DNA of 8,407 bases from Pseudoxanthomonas sp. (GCA_026785795.1 JAJAZJ010000339.1:1-8407), one strand, 5' to 3'; positions 1 through 6,284 are shown, counted from the stretch's first letter. Notes: generated by a model not told the origin, from the sequence alone. Numbers and translations are program-made.

Positions 1-54
1 GTGGAAACCGCGGCTGCGAAAGGGCGATGCACTGGCCGCTGCGGCCGTGCTCAT
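1..54 (-). CDS. Possible 5' end of a gene coupled to sufE (partial)
   Basis: On the minus strand an ATG at 54-52 overlaps the sufE stop codon (ATGA overlap), and the frame stays open for 18 codons to the window edge, reading MSTAAAASASPFRSRGFH. The ATGA overlap is typical of translationally coupled genes. Too little is visible to name a family; the 'SPFRSRGF' segment resembles the N-terminus of some MFS transporters, but that is a guess from memory. The open frame could also be chance, since GC-rich DNA rarely shows stops in 54 bases. Confidence 0.4.
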   Translation of the reverse strand, partial: MSTAAAASASPFRSRGFH

Positions 55-488
55 TGAAGCGTGCGAGCGGTGTCCTGGATGTAGCCAAGCAGGGCCGCCA
101 GCCCATTGCTGCGCGTGGGTGACAGGTGCTTGGCCAGGCCAATGCTGGCGATGTAGTCGGGATCGGTAGCCACGATGTCCGCCGCAGAACGCCCGGAATA
201 CACGCGCAAGGCCAGATAGATCAGGCCGGAGACGATCGCCGAGTCGCTGACCGCCTGGAAATCAAGCCGCTGCGCGTCGCCCTGGGGCACGATCCAGACC
301 ATGGACTGGCAGCCGAGCAGGCGATGGTCTTCGGTCTTCAACTCCTCCGGAAAGACAGGCAGCTTGCGGCCCAGGTCGATCAGGTACTGGTAGCGCTCGG
401 ACCAGTCGCTGAAAAACGCGAACTCGTCCTGGATGGCGAGCTGGGCGTCGGCGGGGGTGGGTTCCAGCGGGAAGGTCAGCTTGTTCAT
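51..488 (-). CDS. sufE: SufE family sulfur-acceptor protein
   Basis: SufE takes persulfide sulfur from the cysteine desulfurase SufS and passes it to the SufBCD scaffold during cytosolic iron-sulfur cluster assembly. The 145-residue product has the usual family length. It shows the family landmarks in order: 'ERYQYLIDLGRKLP' at about 31-44, the active-site loop 'GCQSMVW' with the sulfur-accepting Cys60, 'DSAIVSGLIYLAL' in the middle, and 'IGLAKHLSPTRSNGL' near residues 116-130. The ATG at 488 places the first conserved helix at the expected distance. No strong Shine-Dalgarno sequence precedes it, as for several genes here. It follows cysS on the same strand after a 163-base gap, so co-transcription is possible but unproven. 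Both genes relate to cysteine or sulfur use. Family assignment is firm; a CsdE-type role cannot be excluded from sequence alone. Confidence 0.93.
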   Translation of the reverse strand: MNKLTFPLEPTPADAQLAIQDEFAFFSDWSERYQYLIDLGRKLPVFPEELKTEDHRLLGCQSMVWIVPQGDAQRLDFQAVSDSAIVSGLIYLALRVYSGRSAADIVATDPDYIASIGLAKHLSPTRSNGLAALLGYIQDTARTLQ

Positions 489-536
489 GTCGAATCAGTC
501 ATCGTAAGGCGGTCAGGTCCGTAATTCGAGCCCCCG

Positions 537-637
537 TCCCAGCGGGAGCGAGCTTGCGCAGAGAGTGGGGGGAAGCTCGCGCAGTTCCAGCTTGAGCGAC
601 CCTCACCCGGCGCCCTGCGCCACCTTTTGCCTGGTGG
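537..637. repeat. Hairpin-rich intergenic repeat between cysS and sufE
   Basis: The 163-base gap (489-651) contains several short inverted repeats. TCCC-AGC-GGGA lies at 537-547. GCGAGCTT (548-555) pairs with AAGCTCGC (573-580). GGCGC-CCT-GCGCC lies at 609-621, and CCACC (620-624) pairs with GGTGG (633-637). The near-identical words AGCTTGCGCAG and AGCTCGCGCAG also form a direct repeat. Read on the minus strand, the stretch around 637-600 (GGTGGCGCAGGGCGCCGGGT then GAGGGT) resembles the dispersed REP-like intergenic repeats common in xanthomonads; this resemblance is from memory. No stem is followed by a T-tract, so this is not a clear intrinsic terminator. An effect on cysS mRNA 3' stability is possible. 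Confidence 0.45.
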
Positions 638-651
638 ATAAGGGAAAAACT

Positions 652-2019
652 TCACCCGCGCTTCCATCTGACGCCCTGCATGGTGTCCTCCAGGATCACC
701 CCTTCAGCCGCCAGCTGGTCACGGATGGCATCGGAACGGGCGAAGTCGCGAGCATCCCTGGCTGAGCCACGCTCGTCAATCAAGGCCTGGATGCGCGCGT
801 CGTCCGCAGAGGAGGCGCCGCGTCCGAACCAGTCGCCTGGCTGCTGCTGCAGCAGGCCCAGCGCCAGCCCGGCCCCCAGCAGCTCCGACTTCAGCCGCTG
901 CCGCTCTTCGGGGGTGGTTGCCTTGCGTGCCTCAGCGGCAATGCGGGCAAGCTCGGCAAGCGCCTGCGGGGTGTTCAGGTCGTCGTTTAGGGCGTCTTCC
1001 AGCGACGCAGGGATGCGCGCCTCCACGACCACGTCGTCCAGGTCACGCAGCGTCCCGTACAGCCGATCCAGCGTGCGCATCGACTGGTCAACCAGGCTAT
1101 CGGTCCAGTCCAGCGGCTGGCGGTAGTGCGCCGACAGCAATGCCAGGCGCAGCGCTTCGGGCGGATGCTGCTGCAGCAGGTCGTGCACGCGCTCGATGTT
1201 GCCAACGGACTTTGACATCTTGGCGCCGCCGAAATTCAGCATGCCGTTGTGCAGCCAGAAGCGGGCGAGGACCTTGCCATCGTGCGCACATTCGCTCTGC
1301 GCAATCTCGTTCTCGTGGTGCGGGAACTGCAGGTCCACGCCGCCTGCATGGATGTCGATGGTTTCGCCGAAGTGGGCGCTGATCATTGCCGAGCACTCGA
1401 TGTGCCATCCCGGACGGCCGCGGCCCCAGGGGGAGTCCCAGCCGGGCAGGTCGCCCGTGGAGGGCTTCCACAGCACGAAATCCCCTGCATCACGCTTGTA
1501 CGGCGCCACCTCCACGCGCGCGCCGGCCAGCATTTCATCCGGATCGCGGCGCGACAGCTTGCCGTAGTCCTTGAAGGTTCCCACCGCGAACAGCACATGG
1601 CCCTCTGCCGCATAGGCATGGCCGCTGCCGACCAGCTGTTCGATCATGACAATGATCTGCGGGATATGCGCCGTGGCCTCCGGCTCGATATCCGGCGGCA
1701 AACTGCCCAGCCCGGCCATGTCGGCCCGGTACGCGGCGGCATACTTGTCGGTAATCACATGGATGGCCACGTCCAGTTCACTGGCGGCGGCGTTGATCCT
1801 GTCGTCCACGTCGGTGATGTTGCGCGCGTAACGCAGGTTTCCATAGCGCCGGCGCAGGAGTGCGGCCAGAACCCCGAAGACCACCGGCCCGCGGGCATTG
1901 CCGATATGCACGTAGTTGTAGACCGTGGGCCCGCACAGATACATGGTGGGGCAGGTCTGATCCAGAGGCACGAAAGGCTGTACCTGTCGCGTCAGGTTGT
2001 TGTGCAGTTGCAGGGTCAT
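652..2019 (-). CDS. cysS: Cysteinyl-tRNA synthetase
   Basis: This class I aminoacyl-tRNA synthetase charges tRNA-Cys in the cytosol. The 455-residue product has normal length (E. coli about 461). The nucleotide-binding signature is HIGN at 38-41, a variant of HIGH, and KMSKS lies at 267-271. The four zinc ligands that select cysteine are present at the same numbers as in E. coli: Cys29 (in CGPTVY), Cys209 (in WHIECS), His234 and Glu238 (in FPHHENE). The C-terminal part carries the helical DALR-like anticodon domain ('[12 protein letters not shown]') and the short tail ending '[11 protein letters not shown]'. The ATG at 2019 is chosen because the protein then begins '[12 protein letters not shown]', like other CysS proteins. 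The frame stays open upstream to 2775, but that part is antisense to the next gene and has no homology signal. No clear Shine-Dalgarno sequence is seen. Confidence 0.97.
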   Translation of the reverse strand: MTLQLHNNLTRQVQPFVPLDQTCPTMYLCGPTVYNYVHIGNARGPVVFGVLAALLRRRYGNLRYARNITDVDDRINAAASELDVAIHVITDKYAAAYRADMAGLGSLPPDIEPEATAHIPQIIVMIEQLVGSGHAYAAEGHVLFAVGTFKDYGKLSRRDPDEMLAGARVEVAPYKRDAGDFVLWKPSTGDLPGWDSPWGRGRPGWHIECSAMISAHFGETIDIHAGGVDLQFPHHENEIAQSECAHDGKVLARFWLHNGMLNFGGAKMSKSVGNIERVHDLLQQHPPEALRLALLSAHYRQPLDWTDSLVDQSMRTLDRLYGTLRDLDDVVVEARIPASLEDALNDDLNTPQALAELARIAAEARKATTPEERQRLKSELLGAGLALGLLQQQPGDWFGRGASSADDARIQALIDERGSARDARDFARSDAIRDQLAAEGVILEDTMQGVRWKRG

Positions 2020-2047
2020 GGCGCAAAGGCAGGGTGGGAGCCTGCTG

Positions 2048-2077
2048 ATTCTACCGGCGCCGCGAGCATGCTGACAG
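2048..2077 (-). promoter_or_regulatory. Putative cysS promoter
   Basis: Reading the minus strand, CTGTCA (2077-2072) matches the sigma-70 -35 box at 4 of 6 bases. TAGAAT (2053-2048) matches the -10 box at 5 of 6, with an 18-base spacer. It would start cysS transcription about 20 bases before its ATG. The assignment rests on consensus similarity only. Confidence 0.45.
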
Positions 2078-2080
2078 CAT
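2068..2080. promoter_or_regulatory. 13-base palindrome, possible operator
   Basis: ATGCTG-A-CAGCAT is a perfect 6-1-6 inverted repeat in the 123-base gap between the divergent cysS and the 2143 gene. It overlaps the candidate cysS -35 box. This position would suit a repressor site, but no known regulator motif is recognised and a palindrome of this size can occur by chance. Confidence 0.3.
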
Positions 2081-2142
2081 CGATTCAGCCCCACGCAAGC
2101 CGCACTCCCTACACTGTTCGCTATATTCGACCTCACAAGCCC

Positions 2143-2637
2143 ATGGCCCCTTTCCGCTTGATGCTCCCGCTGGGTGCCTGTCTGTCCGTGGTCCTGGTGC
2201 TGCCGGTCGCCGCGCAGGACGCCAGGCACGCCAATGGCCGCGCGCCGGAGAACGTGCGCCTTGACTATGCCCAGGTGCTCAACGTGGAGCCGGTGTACCA
2301 GACCCTGCGTGCGTCCCGCACGGAGATGCGATGCGAGGAAGTCAGCAAGCCCAGCCCTCCGCCGGCAGCCGAAGAGGGCCGCTGGGGCAGGTTGGTGGAT
2401 ACGGTCAAGGACGTATTCACCCGCGAGCCTGATCCGGTAGCCACCGCAACACGCAAGGCCGACTGCCGCATGGTGCCGGTGCAGCGGGAGTTCCGCAGGC
2501 CAATCGCCTACGACGTGGACTACGTGTACAAGGGCATCAAGTACCGGTCCAGGCTGTCCGAGGATCCGGGCAACCGGCTGCGGATCAGGGTCTCGGTGAT
2601 GCCCTACCTGCCCGGCCAGGCGGTGGCGCTGCCGTGA
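2143..2637 (+). CDS. Secreted or periplasmic protein of unknown function
   Basis: A 164-residue protein I cannot assign a function to. It starts with a signal peptide: Arg5, then a hydrophobic core at about 6-22, and a likely signal peptidase I site 'PVAA|QD' after residue 24. Cys13 in 'LGAC' lies too early and inside the hydrophobic core, so a lipoprotein is less likely. The mature part begins with '[16 protein letters not shown]' (40-55) and Cys64, and ends with '[20 protein letters not shown]' (123-142) plus 'IRVSVMP'. These two ends resemble the flanks of glycine-zipper 2TM outer-membrane proteins (recalled family pattern). Here the middle is a Pro/Glu-rich linker with '[18 protein letters not shown]' and no zipper. 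Cys64 and Cys108 could form a disulfide. The ATG at 2143 is chosen because it directly precedes the signal peptide; no Shine-Dalgarno sequence is visible. It is divergent from cysS and upstream of the arginine leader region. Confidence 0.75.
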   Translation: MAPFRLMLPLGACLSVVLVLPVAAQDARHANGRAPENVRLDYAQVLNVEPVYQTLRASRTEMRCEEVSKPSPPPAAEEGRWGRLVDTVKDVFTREPDPVATATRKADCRMVPVQREFRRPIAYDVDYVYKGIKYRSRLSEDPGNRLRIRVSVMPYLPGQAVALP

Positions 2638-2672
2638 GCCAGGCAGGATGCCTTGCGCAATACACGCCCTGC

Positions 2673-2693
2673 ATGCGACGATGCCGGCAATGA
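2673..2693 (+). CDS. Candidate arginine-rich mini-ORF upstream of the leader peptide
   Basis: ATG CGA CGA TGC CGG CAA TGA encodes MRRCRQ, with three arginines in six codons. Its TGA overlaps the ATG of the longer leader frame (ATGA at 2690-2693). No Shine-Dalgarno sequence precedes it. A weak -10-like TACACG at 2661-2666 would place transcription start close to this ATG, which would allow leaderless translation. It may equally be chance. Confidence 0.3.
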
Positions 2694-2779
2694 AGCTGAA
2701 CGCGCACCTGCACGTAAGCGCCGCCCGGATGGCCTCGGGCACGACCTCGCGCACCCGCCGACCGGAACCGCTCAACTAG
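2690..2779 (+). CDS. Putative arginine leader peptide of the argF' attenuator
   Basis: A 29-codon frame that starts MKLNAHLH and ends [10 protein letters not shown], then TAG. Arginines are at 13, 21, 23 and 24, so three of the four lie within four codons (CGC ACC CGC CGA at 2750-2761). The stop codon's last base is the first base of the antiterminator segment that follows. A ribosome paused at the arginine codons would cover hairpin segment 1, while one at the stop codon would cover segment 2. This is the expected geometry for amino-acid attenuation. In-frame ATG codons at 2681 and 2690 are both possible starts and neither has a good Shine-Dalgarno sequence, so the start is uncertain. The arginine density is modest compared with classical his or thr leaders; the case rests on position and pairing as well as codons. 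Confidence 0.6.
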   Translation: MKLNAHLHVSAARMASGTTSRTRRPEPLN

Positions 2780-2822
2780 CTGGGTCACCGGACGCTGTCT
2801 GCCTGTTCAACCGGAACCCAGC
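2759..2822 (+). promoter_or_regulatory. Attenuator: pause hairpin and antiterminator segments
   Basis: Segment 1 (2759-2769, CGACCGGAACC) can pair with segment 2 (2783-2794, GGTCACCGGACG) as 2+4+3 base pairs with small internal loops. Segment 2, taken as 2779-2791, can instead pair with segment 3 (2811-2822, CCGGAACCCAGC). That pairing is GCTGGGT (2779-2785) with ACCCAGC (2816-2822), plus CCGG (2788-2791) with CCGG (2811-2814). The word CCGGAACC is present in both segment 1 and segment 3, which is why they compete for segment 2. Segment 3 is also the left arm of the terminator that follows, so antiterminator and terminator cannot form together. Pairings were found by eye; free energies were not calculated. 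Confidence 0.72.
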
Positions 2823-2839
2823 CTGGCGCTGGGTTTTTT
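2815..2839 (+). terminator. Intrinsic terminator inside the argF' leader
   Basis: AACCCAGC (2815-2822), loop CTGGC (2823-2827), then GCTGGGTT (2828-2835): a perfect 8-base-pair stem, with a run of six T at 2834-2839. It lies only 28 bases before the argF' ATG, leaving no room for a normal argF' promoter downstream of it. Any argF' transcript must therefore cross it, which argues for a regulatory terminator over the simple end of the upstream gene. Confidence 0.85.
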
Positions 2840-2867
2840 CGTTATTGGGAATGAAGGGAAGCCGTTG

Positions 2868-3893
2868 ATGAAGCATTTCTTGAATACGCAGGACTGGAGC
2901 CGCGCCGAGCTGGATGCGCTGCTGCTGCACGCGGCCCAGTACAAGCAGCACAAGCTGGGCGACGCGCTGAAGGGCAAGTCCATTGCCCTGGTGTTCTTCA
3001 ACCCATCGCTGCGCACCCGTACCAGCTTCGAGCTCGGCGCGTTCCAGCTGGGCGGCCACGCCGTGGTGCTGCAGCCCGGCAAGGACGCATGGCCGATCGA
3101 ATTCGGAGTCGGATCGGTGATGGATGGGGATACCGAAGAACACATCGCCGAGGTGGCCAGGGTGCTGTCGCGCTACGTGGACCTGATCGCCGTGCGCGCG
3201 TTCCCCAAGTTCATCGACTGGTCGCAAGACCGCCAGGACCACGTGCTGCGCGGCTTTGTCGAATACGCCACGGTGCCGGTGATCAACCTGGAAACCATTA
3301 CCCATCCCTGCCAGGAGCTGGCCCACGTGCTGGCCCTGCAGGAACACTTTGGCACGCCCGACCTGCGCGGCAGGAAATACGTACTGACCTGGACCTACCA
3401 CCCGAAGGCGCTCAACACCGCGGTCGCCAACTCGGCCCTGACCATCGCCACGCGCATGGGCATGGACGTCACCCTACTGTGCCCGACGCCCGAGTACGTG
3501 CTGGACGAGCGCTACCTGGGCTGGGCCGCGAGCAACGTGGCCGAAAACGGCGGCTCGCTTTCCATCAGTCACGACATTGACAGTGCCTACGCCGGCGCCG
3601 ATGTCATCTATGCCAAGAGCTGGGGTGCGCTGCCTTACTTTGGCAACTGGGATCAGGAAAAACCCATCCGCGACCAGTACCGGCACTTCATCGTGGATGA
3701 ACGCAAGATGGCGCTGACCAATAATGGCGTGTTCAGCCATTGCCTGCCGCTGCGCCGCAACGTCAAGGCCACCGATGCAGTGATGGACTCGCCTCAGTGC
3801 ATCGCGATCAACGAAGCCGAGAACCGCCTGCACGTGCAGAAAGCGATCATGGCGGCGCTCGTTTCCCAGGCAGGAATTGAGAATGAGAAATAG
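2868..3893 (+). CDS. argF': N-acetylornithine carbamoyltransferase
   Basis: This enzyme transfers carbamoyl from carbamoyl phosphate to N-acetyl-L-ornithine, giving N-acetyl-L-citrulline in the cytosol. It replaces ordinary ornithine carbamoyltransferase in xanthomonads. The 341-residue product closely follows the X. campestris enzyme (339 residues) as I recall it. The carbamoyl-phosphate motif SLRTRT is at 47-52, HPCQE at 146-150 and HCLPLRR at 291-297. Glu90 in 'MDGDTEEH' corresponds to X. campestris Glu92, the residue reported to select acetyl- over succinyl-ornithine. Lys300 corresponds to Lys302, reported there as carboxylated. The ATG at 2868 is preferred over the TTG at 2865 because of the GAAGGGAA ribosome site at 2853-2860 and the match to 'KHFLNTQDW'. 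The last residues, GIENEK, lie in a repeat element and differ from the X. campestris tail. It is first in the arginine operon and placed behind an attenuator. Confidence 0.95.
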   Translation: MKHFLNTQDWSRAELDALLLHAAQYKQHKLGDALKGKSIALVFFNPSLRTRTSFELGAFQLGGHAVVLQPGKDAWPIEFGVGSVMDGDTEEHIAEVARVLSRYVDLIAVRAFPKFIDWSQDRQDHVLRGFVEYATVPVINLETITHPCQELAHVLALQEHFGTPDLRGRKYVLTWTYHPKALNTAVANSALTIATRMGMDVTLLCPTPEYVLDERYLGWAASNVAENGGSLSISHDIDSAYAGADVIYAKSWGALPYFGNWDQEKPIRDQYRHFIVDERKMALTNNGVFSHCLPLRRNVKATDAVMDSPQCIAINEAENRLHVQKAIMAALVSQAGIENEK

Positions 3894-3949
3894 GGAATCG
3901 TAAAAGCGATTCCGCCCACCTGCTGCCTCATTCCCCTCAATTCATTCCG
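3874..3949. repeat. Inverted heptad-repeat element at the argF'/argG junction
   Basis: Left-side 7-base units GAATTGA, GAATGAG, AAATAGG and GAATCGT (3874-3901) face right-side units CATTCCC, CTCAATT and CATTCCG (3929-3949). Three collinear stems follow: GAATTGAG (3874-3881) with CTCAATTC (3936-3943), GAATGAG (3881-3887) with CTCATTC (3927-3933), and GGAATCG (3894-3900) with CGATTCC (3907-3913). The first and second stems share base 3881. The left arm contains the argF' stop codon. There is no T-tract, so it is not a standard terminator. It could be a cruciform or an mRNA processing or stability structure. Similar GGGATTC-like dispersed repeats exist in xanthomonads, by recollection. Confidence 0.7.
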
Positions 3950-3957
3950 GAAACCCA

Positions 3958-5193
3958 ATGTCCACGCCAGCCTCCATTCCCCAATCCCCAATCTCCAATC
4001 CCGGCTCCAGAGACATCGTCCTGGCCTTCTCCGGTGGACTGGACACCAGCTTCTGCATCCCGTACCTGCAGGCGCAGGGGTATGCGGTACATACGGTGTT
4101 CGCCGATACCGGCGGCGTGGATGCCGAGGAGCGTGAGTTCATCGAGAAGCGTGCGGCCGAGCTTGGCGCGGCCAGCCACGTCACCGTGGATGGTGGCCCA
4201 GCCATCTGGGATGGTTTCGTAAAGCCGTTCGTATGGGCAGGTGAAGGCTACCAGGGTCAGTATCCGCTGCTGGTTTCCGACCGCTACCTGATCGTTGACG
4301 CCACGCTGGCACGCGCAAAGGAGCTCGGCACCAGGACCATCGCCCATGGCTGCACGGGCATGGGCAACGACCAGGTGCGTTTCGACCTGGCGGTCAAGGC
4401 CTCGGGCGACTACCGGATCGTCGCGCCCATCCGCGAGATCCAGAAGGAACACACCCAGACCCGCGCCTACGAGCAGAAGTACCTGGAGGACCGCGGCTTC
4501 GGCGTGCGCGCCAAGCAGAAGGCCTACACCATCAACGAGAACCTGCTGGGCCTGACCATGTCGGGCGGCGAGATCGACCGCTGGGAAGCGCCGGGCGAAG
4601 GCGCGCGCGGCTGGTGTGCGCCGCGCAGCGCATGGCCGACCGAGCCGTTGATCGTCACCCTGAAGTTCGAGAACGGCGTGGCGGCCGAACTCGACGGCAA
4701 GCCGATGCAAGGCGCCAGGCTGCTGGCCAAACTCAACACCCTGTTTGCGCAGTACGGCGTGGGCCGCGGCATGTACACCGGCGACACCACCATCGGCCTG
4801 AAGGGCCGCATCGTATTTGAGGCGCCCGGCCTGGTCACGCTGCTTACCGCGCACCGCGCGCTGGAGGAGGCCGTGCTGACCAAGCAGCAGAACCGGTTCA
4901 AGCCGGAGGTGGCGCGCAAGTGGGTGGAGCTGGTGTACGAGGGCTTCTACCACGATCCGTTGAAGACCGATCTTGAAGCTTTCCTTGCATCCTCGCAGTC
5001 CACCGTCAACGGCACGGTCACCCTCGAAACGCGGGGTGGGCGCGTCGACGCCGTGGCCATCCAGTCGCCGCACATCCTCAACGCCAAGGGCGCGATCTAT
5101 GCCCAGTCGGCCGACTGGGGCGTGGAAGAGGCCGAAGGTTTCATCAAGCTGTTTGGAATGAGCTCCACGCTGTGGGCAGAGATCAACCGCTGA
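3958..5193 (+). CDS. argG: Argininosuccinate synthase
   Basis: ArgG condenses citrulline with aspartate using ATP to form argininosuccinate, the second-last step of arginine synthesis. The 411-residue protein has the ATP-pyrophosphatase P-loop 'AFSGGLDTS' at 23-31, the loop '[13 protein letters not shown]' at 131-143, and '[13 protein letters not shown]' in the C-terminal synthetase domain. The conserved fold begins at residue 18 (RDIVLAF). The first 17 residues ([17 protein letters not shown]) are an extension written largely by a tandem CCAATCC repeat. No ATG or GTG lies between the repeat and the conserved start, so the ATG at 3958 seems necessary. Only a weak purine stretch (GGAAA) precedes it. 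It lies 64 bases after argF' across an inverted repeat. Its stop codon overlaps the next start by one base (TGATG), so translation is likely coupled to argE'. Confidence 0.96.
   Translation: MSTPASIPQSPISNPGSRDIVLAFSGGLDTSFCIPYLQAQGYAVHTVFADTGGVDAEEREFIEKRAAELGAASHVTVDGGPAIWDGFVKPFVWAGEGYQGQYPLLVSDRYLIVDATLARAKELGTRTIAHGCTGMGNDQVRFDLAVKASGDYRIVAPIREIQKEHTQTRAYEQKYLEDRGFGVRAKQKAYTINENLLGLTMSGGEIDRWEAPGEGARGWCAPRSAWPTEPLIVTLKFENGVAAELDGKPMQGARLLAKLNTLFAQYGVGRGMYTGDTTIGLKGRIVFEAPGLVTLLTAHRALEEAVLTKQQNRFKPEVARKWVELVYEGFYHDPLKTDLEAFLASSQSTVNGTVTLETRGGRVDAVAIQSPHILNAKGAIYAQSADWGVEEAEGFIKLFGMSSTLWAEINR
3974..4001 (+). repeat. Tandem 7-base repeat inside the argG start region
   Basis: Four consecutive heptads: CCATTCC, CCAATCC, CCAATCT, CCAATCC. 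They lie 16 bases after the argG ATG and encode most of '[10 protein letters not shown]'. Because 7 is not a multiple of 3, gain or loss of one or two units would shift the argG frame, while three units would preserve it. Confidence 0.85.
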
Positions 5194-6281
5194 TGCTGGA
5201 TCAAGTCCTCCGCCATCTTGAAGCGCTGGTGTCTTTCGACACCCGCAACCCGCCGCGTGCCATCACCACCGGCGGCATCTTCGAGTACATCAGCGCGCAG
5301 CTGCCCGGCTTCGTCGTTGAAGTCATCGACCATGGCGCAGGCGCGGTCTCGCTGTTCGCCGTGCGCGGCCAGCCCCGTCGGGTGTTCAACGTACACCTGG
5401 ACACCGTGCCTTCCTCGCCTGCATGGACAGCCGACCCGCTGGCGCTGCGGGTGACCCAGGACCGCGCCATTGGCCTGGGCGCATGCGACATCAAGGGCGC
5501 GGCGGCGTGCTTGATCGCCGCGGCCCAGGCCACGGTTGGCGATGCGGCATTCCTGTTCAGCAGCGACGAGGAAGCCAATGATGCTCGCTGCATCGCCGGG
5601 TTCCTTGCCCGTGACCACGGTTTCATCGAGGCCATCGTTGCCGAGCCGACCCAGGGCCAGGCCGTGCTGGCCCATCGCGGCATCAGTTCGGTGCGCATGG
5701 CGTTCAGCGGGCAGGCCGGCCATGCCTCGGCGGAGAACGCGCTGTCGCTGAGCGCGGTGCACAACGCGATGCGCTGGGGCAGCGATGCGCTGGACTACGT
5801 GACCTCGCAGCAGCACCTGCGCTTCGGCGGACTGACTGGCCTGCGTTTCAACATCGGGCGGGTGGAAGGCGGCATCAAGGCCAACATGATCGCGCCCAGC
5901 GCCGAAGTGCGGTTCGGCTTTCGCCCCTTGCCCTCGCAGGACGTGGACGCCCTGCATACGCAGTTCCGCGGCCTGGCCAGTGCCGATGCGCTGGCCGAGT
6001 ACGAGGAAACCTTCCGCGGCCCGTCGCTGCCTTGCGGCGACGTGGCGCGTGCGGAGGAGCGCCGGCTTGCAGCCCGCGACCTGGCCGATGAGCTCAACCT
6101 GCCGGTCGGCAATGCGGTGGACTTCTGGACCGAGGCTTCGCTGTTCTCGGCCGCCGGGATGACCGCACTGGTCTATGGGCCCGGCGACATCGCCCAGGCG
6201 CATACCGCAGACGAATGGGTTTCCCTGCAGCAGCTACAGGGCTACGCCGAGACGGTGAAGCGCAACTTCGGAACAAACTGA
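5193..6281 (+). CDS. argE': N-acetylcitrulline deacetylase
   Basis: An M20-family metal-dependent deacetylase that releases acetate from N-acetyl-L-citrulline to give citrulline for ArgG. The 362-residue product closely matches the X. campestris acetylcitrulline deacetylase as recalled ('SFDTRNPPRAI' at 14-24, 'ALVYGPGDIAQAHTADE' near 325-341). Visible metal and catalytic residues are His68 and Asp70 in VHLDTVP, Asp99 in GACDIKG, Glu126 and Glu127 in SSDEEAND, Glu151 in AEPT and His337 in AHTADE. The central lid domain carries 'GQAGHAS' at 173-179. The ATG at 5193 overlaps the argG stop by one base and is preferred over an in-frame GTG at 5172 that would lie inside argG. General ArgE (acetylornithine deacetylase) is the main alternative, but pairing with ArgF' in one operon makes acetylcitrulline the likely substrate. 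Confidence 0.93.
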   Translation: MLDQVLRHLEALVSFDTRNPPRAITTGGIFEYISAQLPGFVVEVIDHGAGAVSLFAVRGQPRRVFNVHLDTVPSSPAWTADPLALRVTQDRAIGLGACDIKGAAACLIAAAQATVGDAAFLFSSDEEANDARCIAGFLARDHGFIEAIVAEPTQGQAVLAHRGISSVRMAFSGQAGHASAENALSLSAVHNAMRWGSDALDYVTSQQHLRFGGLTGLRFNIGRVEGGIKANMIAPSAEVRFGFRPLPSQDVDALHTQFRGLASADALAEYEETFRGPSLPCGDVARAEERRLAARDLADELNLPVGNAVDFWTEASLFSAAGMTALVYGPGDIAQAHTADEWVSLQQLQGYAETVKRNFGTN

Positions 6282-6284
6282 AAC

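Noticed and set aside
2122..2127. TATATT as a -10 box for the secreted-protein gene
   Set aside because: There is no acceptable -35 at 16-18 bases, and it would give a transcript starting only a few bases before the ATG. TACACT at 2110-2115 is an equally weak alternative.
1249..2142. Plus-strand open frame running from within cysS into the 2143 gene
   Set aside because: The first 298 codons are antisense to cysS. The signal peptide at 2143 marks the real start.
2020..2775. N-terminal extension of cysS of about 250 codons on the minus strand
   Set aside because: It is antisense to the secreted-protein gene and the leader region. The CysS family start fits 2019, and the upstream translation is low-complexity Arg/His-rich typical of GC-rich shadow frames.
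2865..2867. TTG as the start of argF'
   Set aside because: The adjacent ATG at 2868 has better spacing to the GAAGGGAA site and fits the known X. campestris N-terminus.
3894..3913. Intrinsic terminator after argF'
   Set aside because: The 7-bp stem GGAATCG/CGATTCC is perfect but no T-tract follows, so it is described as part of the inverted repeat.
3937..5073. Long minus-strand open frame opposite argG
   Set aside because: It has no recognisable domain and its composition mirrors third-position GC bias. argG on the plus strand is unambiguous.
5172..5174. GTG start for the deacetylase gene
   Set aside because: It would add seven codons inside argG. The ATG at 5193 in the TGATG overlap is the common coupled arrangement.
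5097..6203. Long minus-strand open frame opposite the acetylcitrulline deacetylase gene
   Set aside because: It is a shadow of a high-GC gene, with no domain or credible start context.
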